Positions 54,890-63,958 of a stretch of 64,000 nucleotides of DNA are shown here, piece after piece. Made by a program: the position numbers and the translations under genes. The notes below the pieces were generated by a model. The model did no database searches and had not been told where the DNA came from. It was given only the letters and a program-made list of their open reading frames with translations. The first letter of the stretch is position 1. Each line of letters starts with the position of its first letter. Origin of the DNA: Flavobacterium muglaense. Lineage in GTDB: Bacteria > Bacteroidota > Bacteroidia > Flavobacteriales > Flavobacteriaceae. The stretch covers positions 1-64,000 of the forward strand of contig NZ_JACRUK010000014.1 of assembly GCF_014305155.1 (NCBI RefSeq), in the 5' to 3' direction.

Positions 54890-55888
54890 ATGAAGGCAAT
54901 CTCAATTCAAAATAATGTTGGAATACCCAAATACAAGCAAATTATAGCATCAATTGAAAAGACGATTGAGAATGGGATGTTAAAAAAAGATGGAAAGTTA
55001 CCTTCTGTAAACAAAGTATGTTTAGAATTTTCTCTTTCGAGAGATACTGTTTTTCAGGCTTATGATGAGCTAAAAAAACGGGGTGTTATCTACGCTATAC
55101 CAGGTAAGGGCTACTATGTTAAAAGCACTTCAATCACTATTAAACAAAGGATATTTTTACTATTTGACGAACTAAATATTTTTAAAGAAGATATTTATAA
55201 TTCGTTTTTGGAAAGTATTGGAAGTAATGTGCAAGTGGATATCTTTTTCCATCATTTTAATGTTCAGGTTTTTAAAAAATTGATTAACGATAGTAATGGG
55301 AATTATACCAAATACATTATCATGCCAACTAATTTAAAGGAAGCTGCTGCTATTATAAAAACCCTACCAGTTAATGAAGTTTATATTTTAGATCAAACCA
55401 ATGCCGCATTGAAATCCTATCCTGCCATTTATCAAAATCACTTTAAAGACATCTACAATGGCTTGCTGAAAGGGAAATCTAAATTGAACAAATACCAAAA
55501 GTTAATTTTGATATTTCCTGGATTTAGAGAACCGATAGGTATGAAAACAGGATTTGAAAAATTCTGCGAAGATTTCTTATTTAGTTTTGAGATCATATCG
55601 GAGTTTAAAAATAGAGAAATTAAAAAAGGGGAAGTATATATAATTCCAAGTGATCGAGATCTTGTCCGAGTTATTGAAACTTCTAAATTTAAAAATTTAA
55701 AATTAGGCTTAGATTTTGGGATAATATCATATAATGAAACTCCGCTTAAGAAAATAGTAGAAAACGGTATAACGACTATTTCAACTAATTTTGATGCTAT
55801 GGGTAAAACTTTAGCGCAAATGATTCTCGAAGGTAAAAAAGAACAAATTGAGAATAAAAGTGCTTTGATTATTCGTAATTCTTTGTAG
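54890..55888 (+). CDS. GntR-family regulator with sugar-binding-protein-like domain
   Basis: 332 residues. The N-terminal winged helix (residues 10-78) has PKYKQIIASIEKTIENGML, KLPSVNKVCLEFSLSRDTVF and the GYYVKS wing. The C-terminal 250 residues resemble a periplasmic-binding-protein-like effector domain (ITTISTNFDAMGKTLAQMIL near the end). It is divergent from the gal operon with a 100-bp shared control region, so I infer galactose-responsive control of that operon. Confidence 0.88.
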   Translation: MKAISIQNNVGIPKYKQIIASIEKTIENGMLKKDGKLPSVNKVCLEFSLSRDTVFQAYDELKKRGVIYAIPGKGYYVKSTSITIKQRIFLLFDELNIFKEDIYNSFLESIGSNVQVDIFFHHFNVQVFKKLINDSNGNYTKYIIMPTNLKEAAAIIKTLPVNEVYILDQTNAALKSYPAIYQNHFKDIYNGLLKGKSKLNKYQKLILIFPGFREPIGMKTGFEKFCEDFLFSFEIISEFKNREIKKGEVYIIPSDRDLVRVIETSKFKNLKLGLDFGIISYNETPLKKIVENGITTISTNFDAMGKTLAQMILEGKKEQIENKSALIIRNSL

Positions 55889-55901
55889 TAATTTAAATAG
55901 T

Positions 55902-56083
55902 TACTGTTCAATTCTCTATCGTATTCAAAACTAAATGCTTTTTTTTTCAATGGCTTGTACATATAAGATACTTATTAGTTTAGATTTTTGTATTTCTTGC
56001 CAATTGGTATAAATGTAGTTGTTTGTATTACTATGTAAGATGGTTCGTGTATTTAATAATAGATAATTTTGATTTGTTTAGAG
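55902..56083 (-). pseudogene. Relic of hipA-like 5' region, duplicate of 63830-64000
   Basis: About 180 bp aligns, with substitutions and small gaps, to the start of the hipA-like gene and its upstream region at 63830-64000. GTATTCAAAACTAAATGC and the stretches around TAAGATAC and ATTTCTTGCCAAT are shared. In the reverse frame, KAFSFEY is still readable. No open frame remains, and the downstream part of the gene is absent next to the gntR stop. Confidence 0.7.
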
Positions 56084-56314
56084 CAATCACTACAGTAGTA
56101 TTAAAATTTACTTTGTAATAATTTCACTACGATAAAGTAGTTTTTAATGTTGAGTTATACTTTCTAGAATAATAATAGGTTATTTTATTATTTTGGATTT
56201 CGAAGTAAATAAAAAAACATTCGAACAAACAATTATGGGGTTTGATATTCAAATAATTCTAAAACTTTCTCTAAATAGTATTTGTTGATAAATTTCTTTT
56301 TATAGATTTGCTGA

Positions 56315-56344
56315 ATGTTTTGCCCCCTATAAAACAAGAGAGTT
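56315..56344 (+). repeat. 30-bp dispersed repeat, copy 2
   Basis: 28 of 30 bases match 21191-21220, including CCCCTATAAAACAAGAG. It lies in the relic-rich gap. Confidence 0.6.
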
Positions 56345-56573
56345 ATTGTAAAGTCCAATTCTATCATTTTGACAAATATAGGAAGTATGTTTTAAAGTAA
56401 GTGGCAATTGACTCGTTTATAAAATCATAAGAGTTAATCAAAAAATTATGAATGTAGGTACACTGGAGTAAATTCACATATTGTAGACTATCATATAATT
56501 ATAAAAAAAGAAGTTTTCCAAAGTGCTTATTATATAACTTTTTAAGAAATTAAGTTAGTGCTAAAAAGTTATG

Positions 56574-56693
56574 TTATTTTCGATACAATACTTGACTACG
56601 TGTACTTTTAGGATGCATCACCCCAATTCCTTTGCGGCTTATTGTGCCAGTAAGGGTTGGTCTATTTTTTATATTACTCCATGGATTGTTCAT
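56574..56693 (-). CDS. Possible small protein (39 aa), unknown
   Basis: ATG at 56693, stop at 56574-56576. The peptide begins MNNPWSNIKNRPTLTGTISR and continues KGIGVMHPKSTRSQVLYRK. It is basic, with a composition that looks protein-like rather than random. It could be a genuine small gene or the 5' part of a decayed one. No family is recognised. Confidence 0.3.
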   Translation of the reverse strand: MNNPWSNIKNRPTLTGTISRKGIGVMHPKSTRSQVLYRK

Positions 56694-56730
56694 CAAAGCA
56701 TCATTTTTTGATTATATAATAGTATTTTGG

Positions 56731-56900
56731 TTATGCATTAATAGCTAAGTTTCCTTTAATAAGATGTTCTCCTTCTTCAATTTTTTTAAATGTCGATATA
56801 AAGGTTATATTTCCAGCAAATGGACTTATAGCAAAAAGCGGCTCTTTTTAATGGTTTCATTTGGATGTATGTAGTAATATATAACAGCAATTTGATCCAA
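56731..56900 (-). pseudogene. Frameshifted coding relic
   Basis: Two frames give plausible peptide: QIAVIYYYIHPNETIKKSRF, then after a shift SPFAGNITFISTFKKIEEG and EHLIKGNLAINA before a stop at 56731-56733. Together they make about 55 residues with protein-like composition and no start codon. The family is not identified. Confidence 0.35.
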
Positions 56901-56964
56901 AGAAACTTCTTAGTGTAAGTTTGAAATGACGGCAGACAATCGCTTAAATTTATTGCCATTATAA

Positions 56965-57084
56965 ATGGAAAAGAGCGCAAAAACTCGTATGGATTTTACT
57001 CCAAAACTTAATTTTGATAATTCAACTCAGGCTGTGTCTGAGAATAATCGAATCAATAGAAGAATGTATATTCTTAAATTGTAA
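56965..57084 (+). pseudogene. Possible relic of an OmpA-like C-terminus
   Basis: A 39-codon frame from the ATG at 56965 reads KLNFDNSTQAVSENNRINRR then MYILKL and stop. The NSTxxxxxxNRRINRR-type pattern followed by a hydrophobic strand resembles the end of OmpA-type peptidoglycan-binding domains (NRRVEF). Only this tail remains. The assignment is tentative. Confidence 0.3.
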
Positions 57085-57335
57085 TGTTATTTTTAGGAAT
57101 TTACTCGTTGTTGAAGGAATTCTGGATTATCAAAAGGGAAGCTTGCAGTTATTTTAGAATTCGATCATCAATTAACGTTTACGTAATGATTTGGAGGGGG
57201 CGCTATTTTGTTATTATAATATTGTCTTTATGTTAAGTTTTGTGTTTTATCGTAATTGTAGTCTTTTTAGTTGTTAAATTCATATTTAATTAAATACCTT
57301 ATTATCAGTGTTTTATGTTATTAAATTAACTAAAT

Positions 57336-58181
57336 ATGAAAAAAAAATTAAGTAATGTCCTTGAAGAAGTAGATAAATATGAGCGGGAGTTAAGTACAAA
57401 AGGTAATAATGTGATAGAGGAATCTTGTAAGTTAACTACTTATTTACGAGAGTTGTTAGTTGAGTTGAAAGATAATATAGTAAGAGAAGGTTTTGAAGAT
57501 GAAGCTGAAGAAATCAATTTTTTTAAAAATATCAAACCGCAGATACTAGGGAAATTAATCTTTTATAATAAAGTATTTAGAATTGAGACGTCGTGTCCAG
57601 TTTACAATGGAAAAATGTACGAAGCCTATTTTACTAATGAACTAGAGGAGTTGAAGCAGGAATTTAGTGAACATATTCGTAATTCAGATTTTTATAGATA
57701 CTATCGGTCGGGTAGGACTGATCTTGATTGTGAGTACTGCATGCTAGGAAAAATAAATTATGCAATGGGACTTAACAGTTTTGTTTTTGAAGTTGACTCC
57801 AACCACTCAACCTATTATGATTACAAAGTAGCTCGAATTATCGCAAATGAACTGTTATACACTTACCTTCTTTCAAAAACAGATACGAATCATAATTCTG
57901 ACCAAACACTACAAAATTCAGAATCGGTTAAAGAATTGATTTGGACTGACTCAAAAAATGCACTGATAGAATTAATACATGCGCTCTATGCTGTAGGAGC
58001 TATTTCGCACGGAAAAGTTGGTATTCGTAAAATCAATTTAGCTTTTTTTATTTTATTCAAAATTCATTTAGGTGATATTCATCACGCGTTCCACCGGATG
58101 AAAGATAGAACAGGTTCTAGAACAGCATTCATCGATCAGCTAAAAGTATCACTTGAAGAGTATATGAATAAAAATTTATAA
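57336..58181 (+). CDS. rteC: RteC-family regulatory protein
   Basis: 281 residues. The C-terminal part has the RteC pattern (SDFYRYYRSGRTDLDCEYC, a W-containing ELIWTDSKNALIELIHALYA helix with HTH-like YAVGAISHGK, then HHAFHRMKDRTGSRTAFIDQ). In CTnDOT, RteC activates expression of the excision genes. The excision-type genes follow directly on the same strand. It starts with the ATG at 57336 and is followed by a strong terminator, so it is its own unit. Confidence 0.85.
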   Translation: MKKKLSNVLEEVDKYERELSTKGNNVIEESCKLTTYLRELLVELKDNIVREGFEDEAEEINFFKNIKPQILGKLIFYNKVFRIETSCPVYNGKMYEAYFTNELEELKQEFSEHIRNSDFYRYYRSGRTDLDCEYCMLGKINYAMGLNSFVFEVDSNHSTYYDYKVARIIANELLYTYLLSKTDTNHNSDQTLQNSESVKELIWTDSKNALIELIHALYAVGAISHGKVGIRKINLAFFILFKIHLGDIHHAFHRMKDRTGSRTAFIDQLKVSLEEYMNKNL

Positions 58182-58199
58182 CTCTTTTGATTCATTAGT

Positions 58200-58229
58200 A
58201 AAACAGCGTTTCTCTACGCTGTTTTTTTT
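58200..58229 (+). terminator. Terminator after rteC
   Basis: AAACAGCG (58201-58208) and CGCTGTTT (58217-58224) form a stem followed by a T run, just after the rteC stop. Confidence 0.85.
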
Positions 58230-58449
58230 GCCCATAATTACCAATTGGTAAGAAGGTATTCCATTTATCATTGAATGCTGCATGTCCTTTAAATTCTGAC
58301 TTGTAGATAACATCGCTTGCTATCGTGTTATTAATTGAATTATTAAAAAATTGGTTTTCAATTGGTTGGTATTGGCTGAATTATACTAAAATCATTTACA
58401 AATTTGCAGTAGATCAGTAAGTAAGTGTACAATTTTAAAATAAACCGAT

Positions 58450-58788
58450 ATGAATATTGATAGGATGGAATTTATAAGTTGGATGGAGCGAATCATGGAT
58501 CGATTTGATTTAATGAATGATCAAATTAATGATGTTCAAAAAAGCAGAAACAATATTGATGGAGAAGAATTGCTGGACAATCAAGATCTACTTCAAATGT
58601 TGAAAATTAGTAATCGGTCTTTACAGCGCTATAGATCCTCAGGCAAACTTGCTTACTATACAATTAGTGGCAAAATCTATTATAAATTATCAGATGTGCA
58701 TCAATTTATACGAGATAGTTTTAATGCTCCCTTTGAAAGGTGTAAGGACAATTTAAGAAATAGTATTCCTATAGATGCCAAGGCGTAA
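58450..58788 (+). CDS. Excisionase-type helix-turn-helix protein (Xis2-like)
   Basis: 112 residues. The C-terminal half is a winged helix: LLDNQDLLQMLKISNRSLQR, then YRSSGKLAYYTISGKIYYKL and SDVHQFIRDSF. The N-terminus (WMERIMDRFDLMNDQINDV) is a helical lead common to the small HTH proteins of CTnDOT-type excision modules. It probably acts in excision together with RteC control. Confidence 0.82.
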   Translation: MNIDRMEFISWMERIMDRFDLMNDQINDVQKSRNNIDGEELLDNQDLLQMLKISNRSLQRYRSSGKLAYYTISGKIYYKLSDVHQFIRDSFNAPFERCKDNLRNSIPIDAKA

Positions 58789-58844
58789 CACTCTATTTTA
58801 TATCTAGTTACTTTCGAATAAATTAATTTTTAAATGGAAAAGTT

Positions 58845-59057
58845 ATGAAAGGAGATGTAAACAATAATTTGAACAAAGAAGGTAGTTTTTCGAAAATAGT
58901 AAAAACCGAACTGGCCAAAACCGAATCTAGAGAAAAGACGAAAGCAGACTCAGCTAAACTTGCAGCGGATGTATCTGAAATTGAAGTGAAACACTTTAAA
59001 CGTGTAGATAAACAAGGTGATTTATTCTCAGATTTTTTTTCAGATTTTAAGAAGTAA
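58845..59057 (+). CDS. Small hypothetical protein in the excision module
   Basis: 70 residues, highly charged (KTELAKTESREKTKADSAKL), ending GDLFSDFFSDFKK. No domain is recognised. It lies between the HTH gene and the DUF4099/DUF3945 gene in the same orientation, so it is probably a real co-transcribed gene. Confidence 0.6.
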   Translation: MKGDVNNNLNKEGSFSKIVKTELAKTESREKTKADSAKLAADVSEIEVKHFKRVDKQGDLFSDFFSDFKK

Positions 59058-59134
59058 TTCTGGTTACTAAATCCATCTAAACAGCCTATTAAGCAGTTAA
59101 AAATTATATTATCAACTATTAAAAATTAAGAATT

Positions 59135-60172
59135 ATGGAAGCAACACAGAACACAACAGAAGCGGGAGAAAACCGTTACAAATTAGAACAAATCGATTGG
59201 AAATCAATGTCTAATCTTGGTTTGTCTAAAGAACGACTTGAAAAAATGAATATCCTTGAGCCTTTACTAAAAGGCTACAAAACAAATGAACTGGTTCCAG
59301 TCACTCTTGATTTAGGGACTTCAATCGCTAAAATGGATGCTAGGCTTTCACTGCAAGCAAAAGAAGACGGGCAAGTAGTATTGGCAATTCACGGAATTCG
59401 AAAAGAACCTCAACTGCATTTTAAATTCTTTGGTCATGAATTTACAAAAGAAGACAAAGATAATTTGCTTAAAAATGGAAATATGGGTCGAGTCGTTGAT
59501 TTGACAAATCCCAAAACAGGCGAGACAATTCCATCAATTATAAGCATTGACAAATTGACTAATGAGCTCATTGCGCTACGTACAACACTCATTAAAATTC
59601 CAGACGAAATCAAGGGAATTAAGCTTGATGATCAACAGAAAACTATATTATCGGAAGGTAAGCCTTTGTATTTAGAAGGTATGATTTCTAAAAAGGGAGA
59701 GCCATTTAATGCTTCAGTACAGTTTAATGCAGACAAGCGATATGTTGAGTTTTTGTTCGATAGAGGAAATAGCAATAAGCAAACAGAAAAGCAAGGTATT
59801 GAAGCTCCAAAAGCTTTTCGAGGAAAAGAATTGGATACTGCGCAATTCGAAAAATTTAAGGAAGGGCAGACAGTTTATGTAAGTGGTTTGCTTGACAAGA
59901 AAGGCAAAGAATACCAAGGCTACATCACATTCGATAAAGATACAGGGAAAACAGGTTTTTCTTTTGACAATCCCAATAAACTAAAAGAGAAAGCACAACC
60001 AAAAGAGGAAAGTAAAACACAAGTTGCTGTAAATTCTGAAGGAAAAACTAACGAGGCTACTAAAAATAGTAAAGAGCCTCTGAAAAGCAAAAAGACTAGT
60101 CCTGAGACTGAAAAGCAAAAAGAACTGCAGGAGAAACCCAAAGAAACCAAATCAAAAGGGCGAAAAATGTAA
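59135..60172 (+). CDS. DUF4099/DUF3945 protein of the excision module
   Basis: 345 residues. The N-terminus (YKLEQIDWKSMSNLGLSKER) matches the DUF4099 pattern. Three DUF3945-like blocks follow, two with the motif YLEGMISKKGEPFNASVQFN and YVSGLLDKKGKEYQGYITFD. The last 60 residues are a lysine/glutamate tail. Such proteins lie next to topB in Bacteroidota conjugative transposons and may bind DNA or the topoisomerase. It precedes topB by 21 bp. Confidence 0.8.
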   Translation: MEATQNTTEAGENRYKLEQIDWKSMSNLGLSKERLEKMNILEPLLKGYKTNELVPVTLDLGTSIAKMDARLSLQAKEDGQVVLAIHGIRKEPQLHFKFFGHEFTKEDKDNLLKNGNMGRVVDLTNPKTGETIPSIISIDKLTNELIALRTTLIKIPDEIKGIKLDDQQKTILSEGKPLYLEGMISKKGEPFNASVQFNADKRYVEFLFDRGNSNKQTEKQGIEAPKAFRGKELDTAQFEKFKEGQTVYVSGLLDKKGKEYQGYITFDKDTGKTGFSFDNPNKLKEKAQPKEESKTQVAVNSEGKTNEATKNSKEPLKSKKTSPETEKQKELQEKPKETKSKGRKM

Positions 60173-60193
60173 TTACGCTAAAGACTTGTTCAC

Positions 60194-62275
60194 ATGAAAG
60201 TAGTAATTGCAGAAAAACCAAGTGTTGCTCGGGAGATTGCTCTCTTGTTAGGAGCTACAGAAAAGAAAGAAGGTTACTTGATGGGAAATGGGTATCAGGT
60301 AACCTGGGCGTTCGGGCATTTAGTGTCTTTAGCAATGCCGGAAGATTATGGAATTAGTGGGTTTCAAAGAGAGGCTTTGCCTATACTGCCTAATCCATTC
60401 TTATTGACAGTACGTAAAGTAAAAAAAGACAAGACTTATAGTCGTGATCTTGGGGCATTGAAACAACTCAATACTATTGATCAACTTTTTAAAAATTGCG
60501 ATAGTATTATTGTGGCTACCGATGCAGGACGAGAAGGCGAGCTTATTTTTCGGTACATCTATGAATATTTAAACTGCTCTAAACCTTTCGAACGCTTGTG
60601 TATTAGTTCGTTAACCGAAAAGGCAATTCTTAAAGGGTTTGAGAATCTACAATTAGGAAAAGACTTTAATAGTTTACATGATGCAGGATTAGGAAGGAGC
60701 CGTGCAGATTGGTTAGTAGGAATCAATGCTTCGCAAGCACTTACTGTTGCGAGTGGTAGTGGTGTTTATTCGTTGGGTCGGGTTCAAACTCCAACATTAG
60801 CAATAATTTGCAAACGCTTTTTAGAAAATCAGTCATTCAAAATTGAAGACTATTGGCAAATTGAATTGGAGCATAACAAAGAGTACGTTGATTTTAAAAG
60901 TCTTTCTACACTTAAATGGGATGAAGGTAAAAAGGCTGAGTATGTATTGAAAACGTTGCATAAGCATGGAAAGGCTTCAGTAATGGACACAGAAACTAAA
61001 ACTGTTAATGAGCAACCACCATTATTATTTGATCTTACCGCATTGCAGAAGGAAGCTAACACAAGGTTAAGTCTAACAGCTGAAGAAACACTCAATATTG
61101 CTCAAAGTCTTTATGAGAAGAAATTCATTAGTTACCCACGTACTGGGAGTAAATATATTCCTGAAGACATGTGGGAAGAAATCCCTAAGTTGATAAGGAT
61201 AATGGATGAGACTGAGAAATTCAAAGCTGTAGTTGCTAAAGTGAGATTAAATCGTTTGAATAAAAGGATTGTCAACGATTTAAAAGTAACCGATCATCAT
61301 GGTATATTAATCACGGATAAAATACCATCGGCTTTATCCGCCAAGGAAAAAGCAATTTACGAAATGATTGCCTATCGATTATTAGAATCAGTTTCTCCTG
61401 TTTGTACTAAAGAAATAACGAACATTTTAATGCAAGTTGCACACTATGATTTTGGATTAAAAGGAATCAAAATTATAGATGCCGGTTGGAGAGTTATCAA
61501 TGGTGATTTTAGCGATGAAGAAAAGGATCCAATTCAAGAATTACCAGCGCTAAAAATTGGTGATGAAGTAAAGATTAAGACTGCAAAAGTAGTAGCAAAG
61601 AAAACCAAACCACCAACTATTTATACGGAAGCAAGCTTGTTATCTGCAATGGAGAACGCCGGGAATCAGATTGAAAACGAGCAGGAACGCAAAATAATAC
61701 AAGGTGTAGGAATTGGTACCCCAGCTACTAGAGCAGCCATTATTGAAACACTTTTTAATAGGGAATATGTCAAACGCGATAAGAAATTACTACTGCCGAC
61801 AGAAAAAGGATTAAAGGTCTATGAGTTGGTAAAGGATAAAAATATTGCTAATGTCGAATTGACTGCAAACTGGGAACTAGCTTTGCAAAAAATAGAGAAT
61901 AAGGAATCTAGTTTAGCAACTTTTCAGAAAGAAATAGAAACTTATACAAGGTCTTTAACTCAAGAAATACTTGATTTAGCAATAGAAGTAGAACGACAAC
62001 CGGAGCTTGTTTGTCCAAAATGTAAGGTCCAAAAATTGATTCTTCGAGACAAGTTGGTAAAATGCAGGGACGAAAAATGTAATTGGGTTCAGTTTCGAAA
62101 TATTTGCGGCATCCAACTCAGCCTTATGGATTTGGAGGCACTACTAACGAAAGGAAAGACCAGTCTATTAAAAGGGATGATTAGTAAATCAGGTAAGAAA
62201 TTCGATGCTTTTATAGCTCTGGATGAAGGAGGAGAGACCTCTTTTATTTTTCCCCAAAAGATTAGAAGGAAATAA
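60194..62275 (+). CDS. topB: DNA topoisomerase III (Exc-type)
   Basis: 693 residues, type IA. A Toprim domain (VIAEKPSVAREIA, the ATDAGREGELIFR acidic cluster) is followed by the active-site Tyr in FISYPRTGSKYIPEDM. A zinc-ribbon tail has CPKCKVQKLILRDKLVKC and CRDEKC. A short C-terminal segment (LLKGMISKSGKKFDAFIALD) repeats the DUF3945-type block of the upstream protein. In CTnDOT the equivalent gene is exc. It is intact and could relax supercoils during excision or transfer. Confidence 0.93.
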   Translation: MKVVIAEKPSVAREIALLLGATEKKEGYLMGNGYQVTWAFGHLVSLAMPEDYGISGFQREALPILPNPFLLTVRKVKKDKTYSRDLGALKQLNTIDQLFKNCDSIIVATDAGREGELIFRYIYEYLNCSKPFERLCISSLTEKAILKGFENLQLGKDFNSLHDAGLGRSRADWLVGINASQALTVASGSGVYSLGRVQTPTLAIICKRFLENQSFKIEDYWQIELEHNKEYVDFKSLSTLKWDEGKKAEYVLKTLHKHGKASVMDTETKTVNEQPPLLFDLTALQKEANTRLSLTAEETLNIAQSLYEKKFISYPRTGSKYIPEDMWEEIPKLIRIMDETEKFKAVVAKVRLNRLNKRIVNDLKVTDHHGILITDKIPSALSAKEKAIYEMIAYRLLESVSPVCTKEITNILMQVAHYDFGLKGIKIIDAGWRVINGDFSDEEKDPIQELPALKIGDEVKIKTAKVVAKKTKPPTIYTEASLLSAMENAGNQIENEQERKIIQGVGIGTPATRAAIIETLFNREYVKRDKKLLLPTEKGLKVYELVKDKNIANVELTANWELALQKIENKESSLATFQKEIETYTRSLTQEILDLAIEVERQPELVCPKCKVQKLILRDKLVKCRDEKCNWVQFRNICGIQLSLMDLEALLTKGKTSLLKGMISKSGKKFDAFIALDEGGETSFIFPQKIRRK

Positions 62276-62707
62276 GTTAGTTAATGGATTTCTACATGTT
62301 TTAGTAAAAAGTAACTATTACTAAATCTGTAATTCTCGCATAAAAGATTAATCTAAGAGATTTGAATAGCAACTCAAATCATTAAAAGAAAGGCTTTGAG
62401 CAGGATAGGGCTGGAATGCAGTGGAGCGTAGGAACGGAGCGCAACGCAATGAAGCTTTATCCAGCTTATATAAGCCTGACCGAACGCAAGGAATGAACGT
62501 GCGGCGCTGAGGAATGGAACAGCCTAAAAAAAACAGTTGCTTATTTTTAAGTTGCTGTTTTTTTTATGGGCTGTGGAGTGCCTGCGAAGGGTAGGTATGC
62601 CAAAAAACAGATTTCGTTTACACCTTACAGCATGAAGGCATACCGACTGGAGCTGCCGAACGGAGCAAAGAGAATGACTGGAGCGAGACTGATTCTTTAA
62701 ACTATCA
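62276..62707. other. 432-bp gap with purine-rich, GC-rich segment and inverted repeats
   Basis: The stretch 62400-62530 is richer in G than its surroundings and has no ORF. Short repeated units GGAACG/GGAATG/GGAGCG and GCGCAACGCAATGAAG occur. GGTATGCC and GGCATACC flank the last part. AACAG/CTGTT ends a T-rich hairpin at about 62530-62565. It may be an RNA element or transfer origin of the conjugative transposon. Confidence 0.45.
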
Positions 62708-63958
62708 CTAATAATTAAAAGCCTTTTCCATCATTTCTATCTCTACTCTAGAAATTCCTATTTCTGTGGCTATTGTTTTCCAGTTGGTCGTAACTTGAAG
62801 GACTTCTTGAATTATGTTTTCCATTTGTAAACCATTCAATCTAAAGTACTCCCCAACACTTTTAGCTAATTCAAAATCCAGTGCATTGTTATCCATATCA
62901 ATATTAAGAGCCAAACCATCTTTGTCTATGGAGGGGTTAAGGTCGTAAGCAGGGGAGAGTATCCAGCCCTCTTTGGTTAAAATAAATCCATGGTTACGCA
63001 AATGATCGTCGGTGTTAGAAATGGCGATATTAAAAACGATTCTGCGCCATAGTTGGTGTAAATTCTCTTCTACGTTCGCACCTTGATTGCTGATGAATTC
63101 GGCAATATCTAAATAACTTGCGGGATTGTCTCTTATAGTATCTTCATTGTTGTCTGTCATAGTCATAGCCGAAGCAAAATGAATTCTTTCTCCATTCTCC
63201 CTGTCAAAGCGTTTAGTAAAGAAAGTATTGTGGTTGCCCATGATTTTTTCAATTCGGCAGCGCGCCATGTTGATTCCGGCACTGATAGCTAATTTATAGG
63301 CTAAAAATTCCCAAGCTGCTTTGTCTACAGTATCTGTTTTGGAGGGAAATTTAGCAATCCAAAGACTTTTGTCGTTGTCTAAAATGTTCGCTTTGGGTCT
63401 TGCACCACCTAATGAAGATCCAGGTGCCATAAGTACAGAAAGCCACTTATTCACTTCTTCATTATCTTTGTCGTTTTCGAAATTAGCGGCTGCATTTTGG
63501 AGTTCTCGGATAGAGGACCATGGCGGGGTAGAAGCGTTTTTATTGTTATCTAAAAAATCACCATTAGGTTCAATTTTAAAGCGTAATGCTCCCATACGAC
63601 TTTCATCATAAACTCCTAATAGAAAATCAATGTCATAGAGTATTTTTGGCTTTTCGCTCCTTTCTCTAGCAAGTTGAGCTTCTCGACGTTTCATTAAGGT
63701 GCGTCCCCAAGTATCAGGCATGCTGTCTAAAAAAATACCGAAATTTTCTTTTTGGTTCGAGTATTGTGGACCACCATATAATTGGATGTCTGGATCCAAA
63801 AGGAATTTTTGTTCAGTTTTGAGCCAGTTTCCATGGTATTCAAAACTAAATGCTTTTTTACCTTTCGCTTGTTGTGCAGATAAGATACCTATTAATTTAG
63901 GTTCTTGCATTTCTTGCCAATGGGCGTAAACGTAGATGTCGGTTTTACTTTGTGACAT
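62708..63958 (-). CDS. hipA: HipA-family serine/threonine kinase toxin
   Basis: 416 residues. A Couple_hipA-type N-terminal domain (about 60-150, DIDFLLGVYDESRMGALRFK) is followed by the HipA kinase domain. The GSSLGGARPKANI loop binds ATP. The catalytic Asp is in NTDDHLRNHGFI and the metal-binding Asp in ILSPAYDLNPS. All are intact. HipA kinases phosphorylate aminoacyl-tRNA synthetases and need a HipB antitoxin. No hipB is inside the window; it would lie upstream, past the right edge. Confidence 0.9.
   Translation of the reverse strand: MSQSKTDIYVYAHWQEMQEPKLIGILSAQQAKGKKAFSFEYHGNWLKTEQKFLLDPDIQLYGGPQYSNQKENFGIFLDSMPDTWGRTLMKRREAQLARERSEKPKILYDIDFLLGVYDESRMGALRFKIEPNGDFLDNNKNASTPPWSSIRELQNAAANFENDKDNEEVNKWLSVLMAPGSSLGGARPKANILDNDKSLWIAKFPSKTDTVDKAAWEFLAYKLAISAGINMARCRIEKIMGNHNTFFTKRFDRENGERIHFASAMTMTDNNEDTIRDNPASYLDIAEFISNQGANVEENLHQLWRRIVFNIAISNTDDHLRNHGFILTKEGWILSPAYDLNPSIDKDGLALNIDMDNNALDFELAKSVGEYFRLNGLQMENIIQEVLQVTTNWKTIATEIGISRVEIEMMEKAFNY

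Larger units (their letters stand above)
55889..57335. other. 1.4-kb gap full of decayed fragments
   Basis: There is no intact gene. It holds a relic of the hipA 5' region, a copy of a 30-bp dispersed repeat, a 39-codon ORF and two further coding relics, each listed separately. The region separates the galactose locus from the conjugative-transposon module and looks like an insertion hot spot. Confidence 0.7.

Noticed and set aside
55453..55962. 169-codon minus-strand ORF
   Set aside because: It is antisense to gntR, joined to the hipA relic; KAFSFEY in it comes from the relic, not from a real gene.
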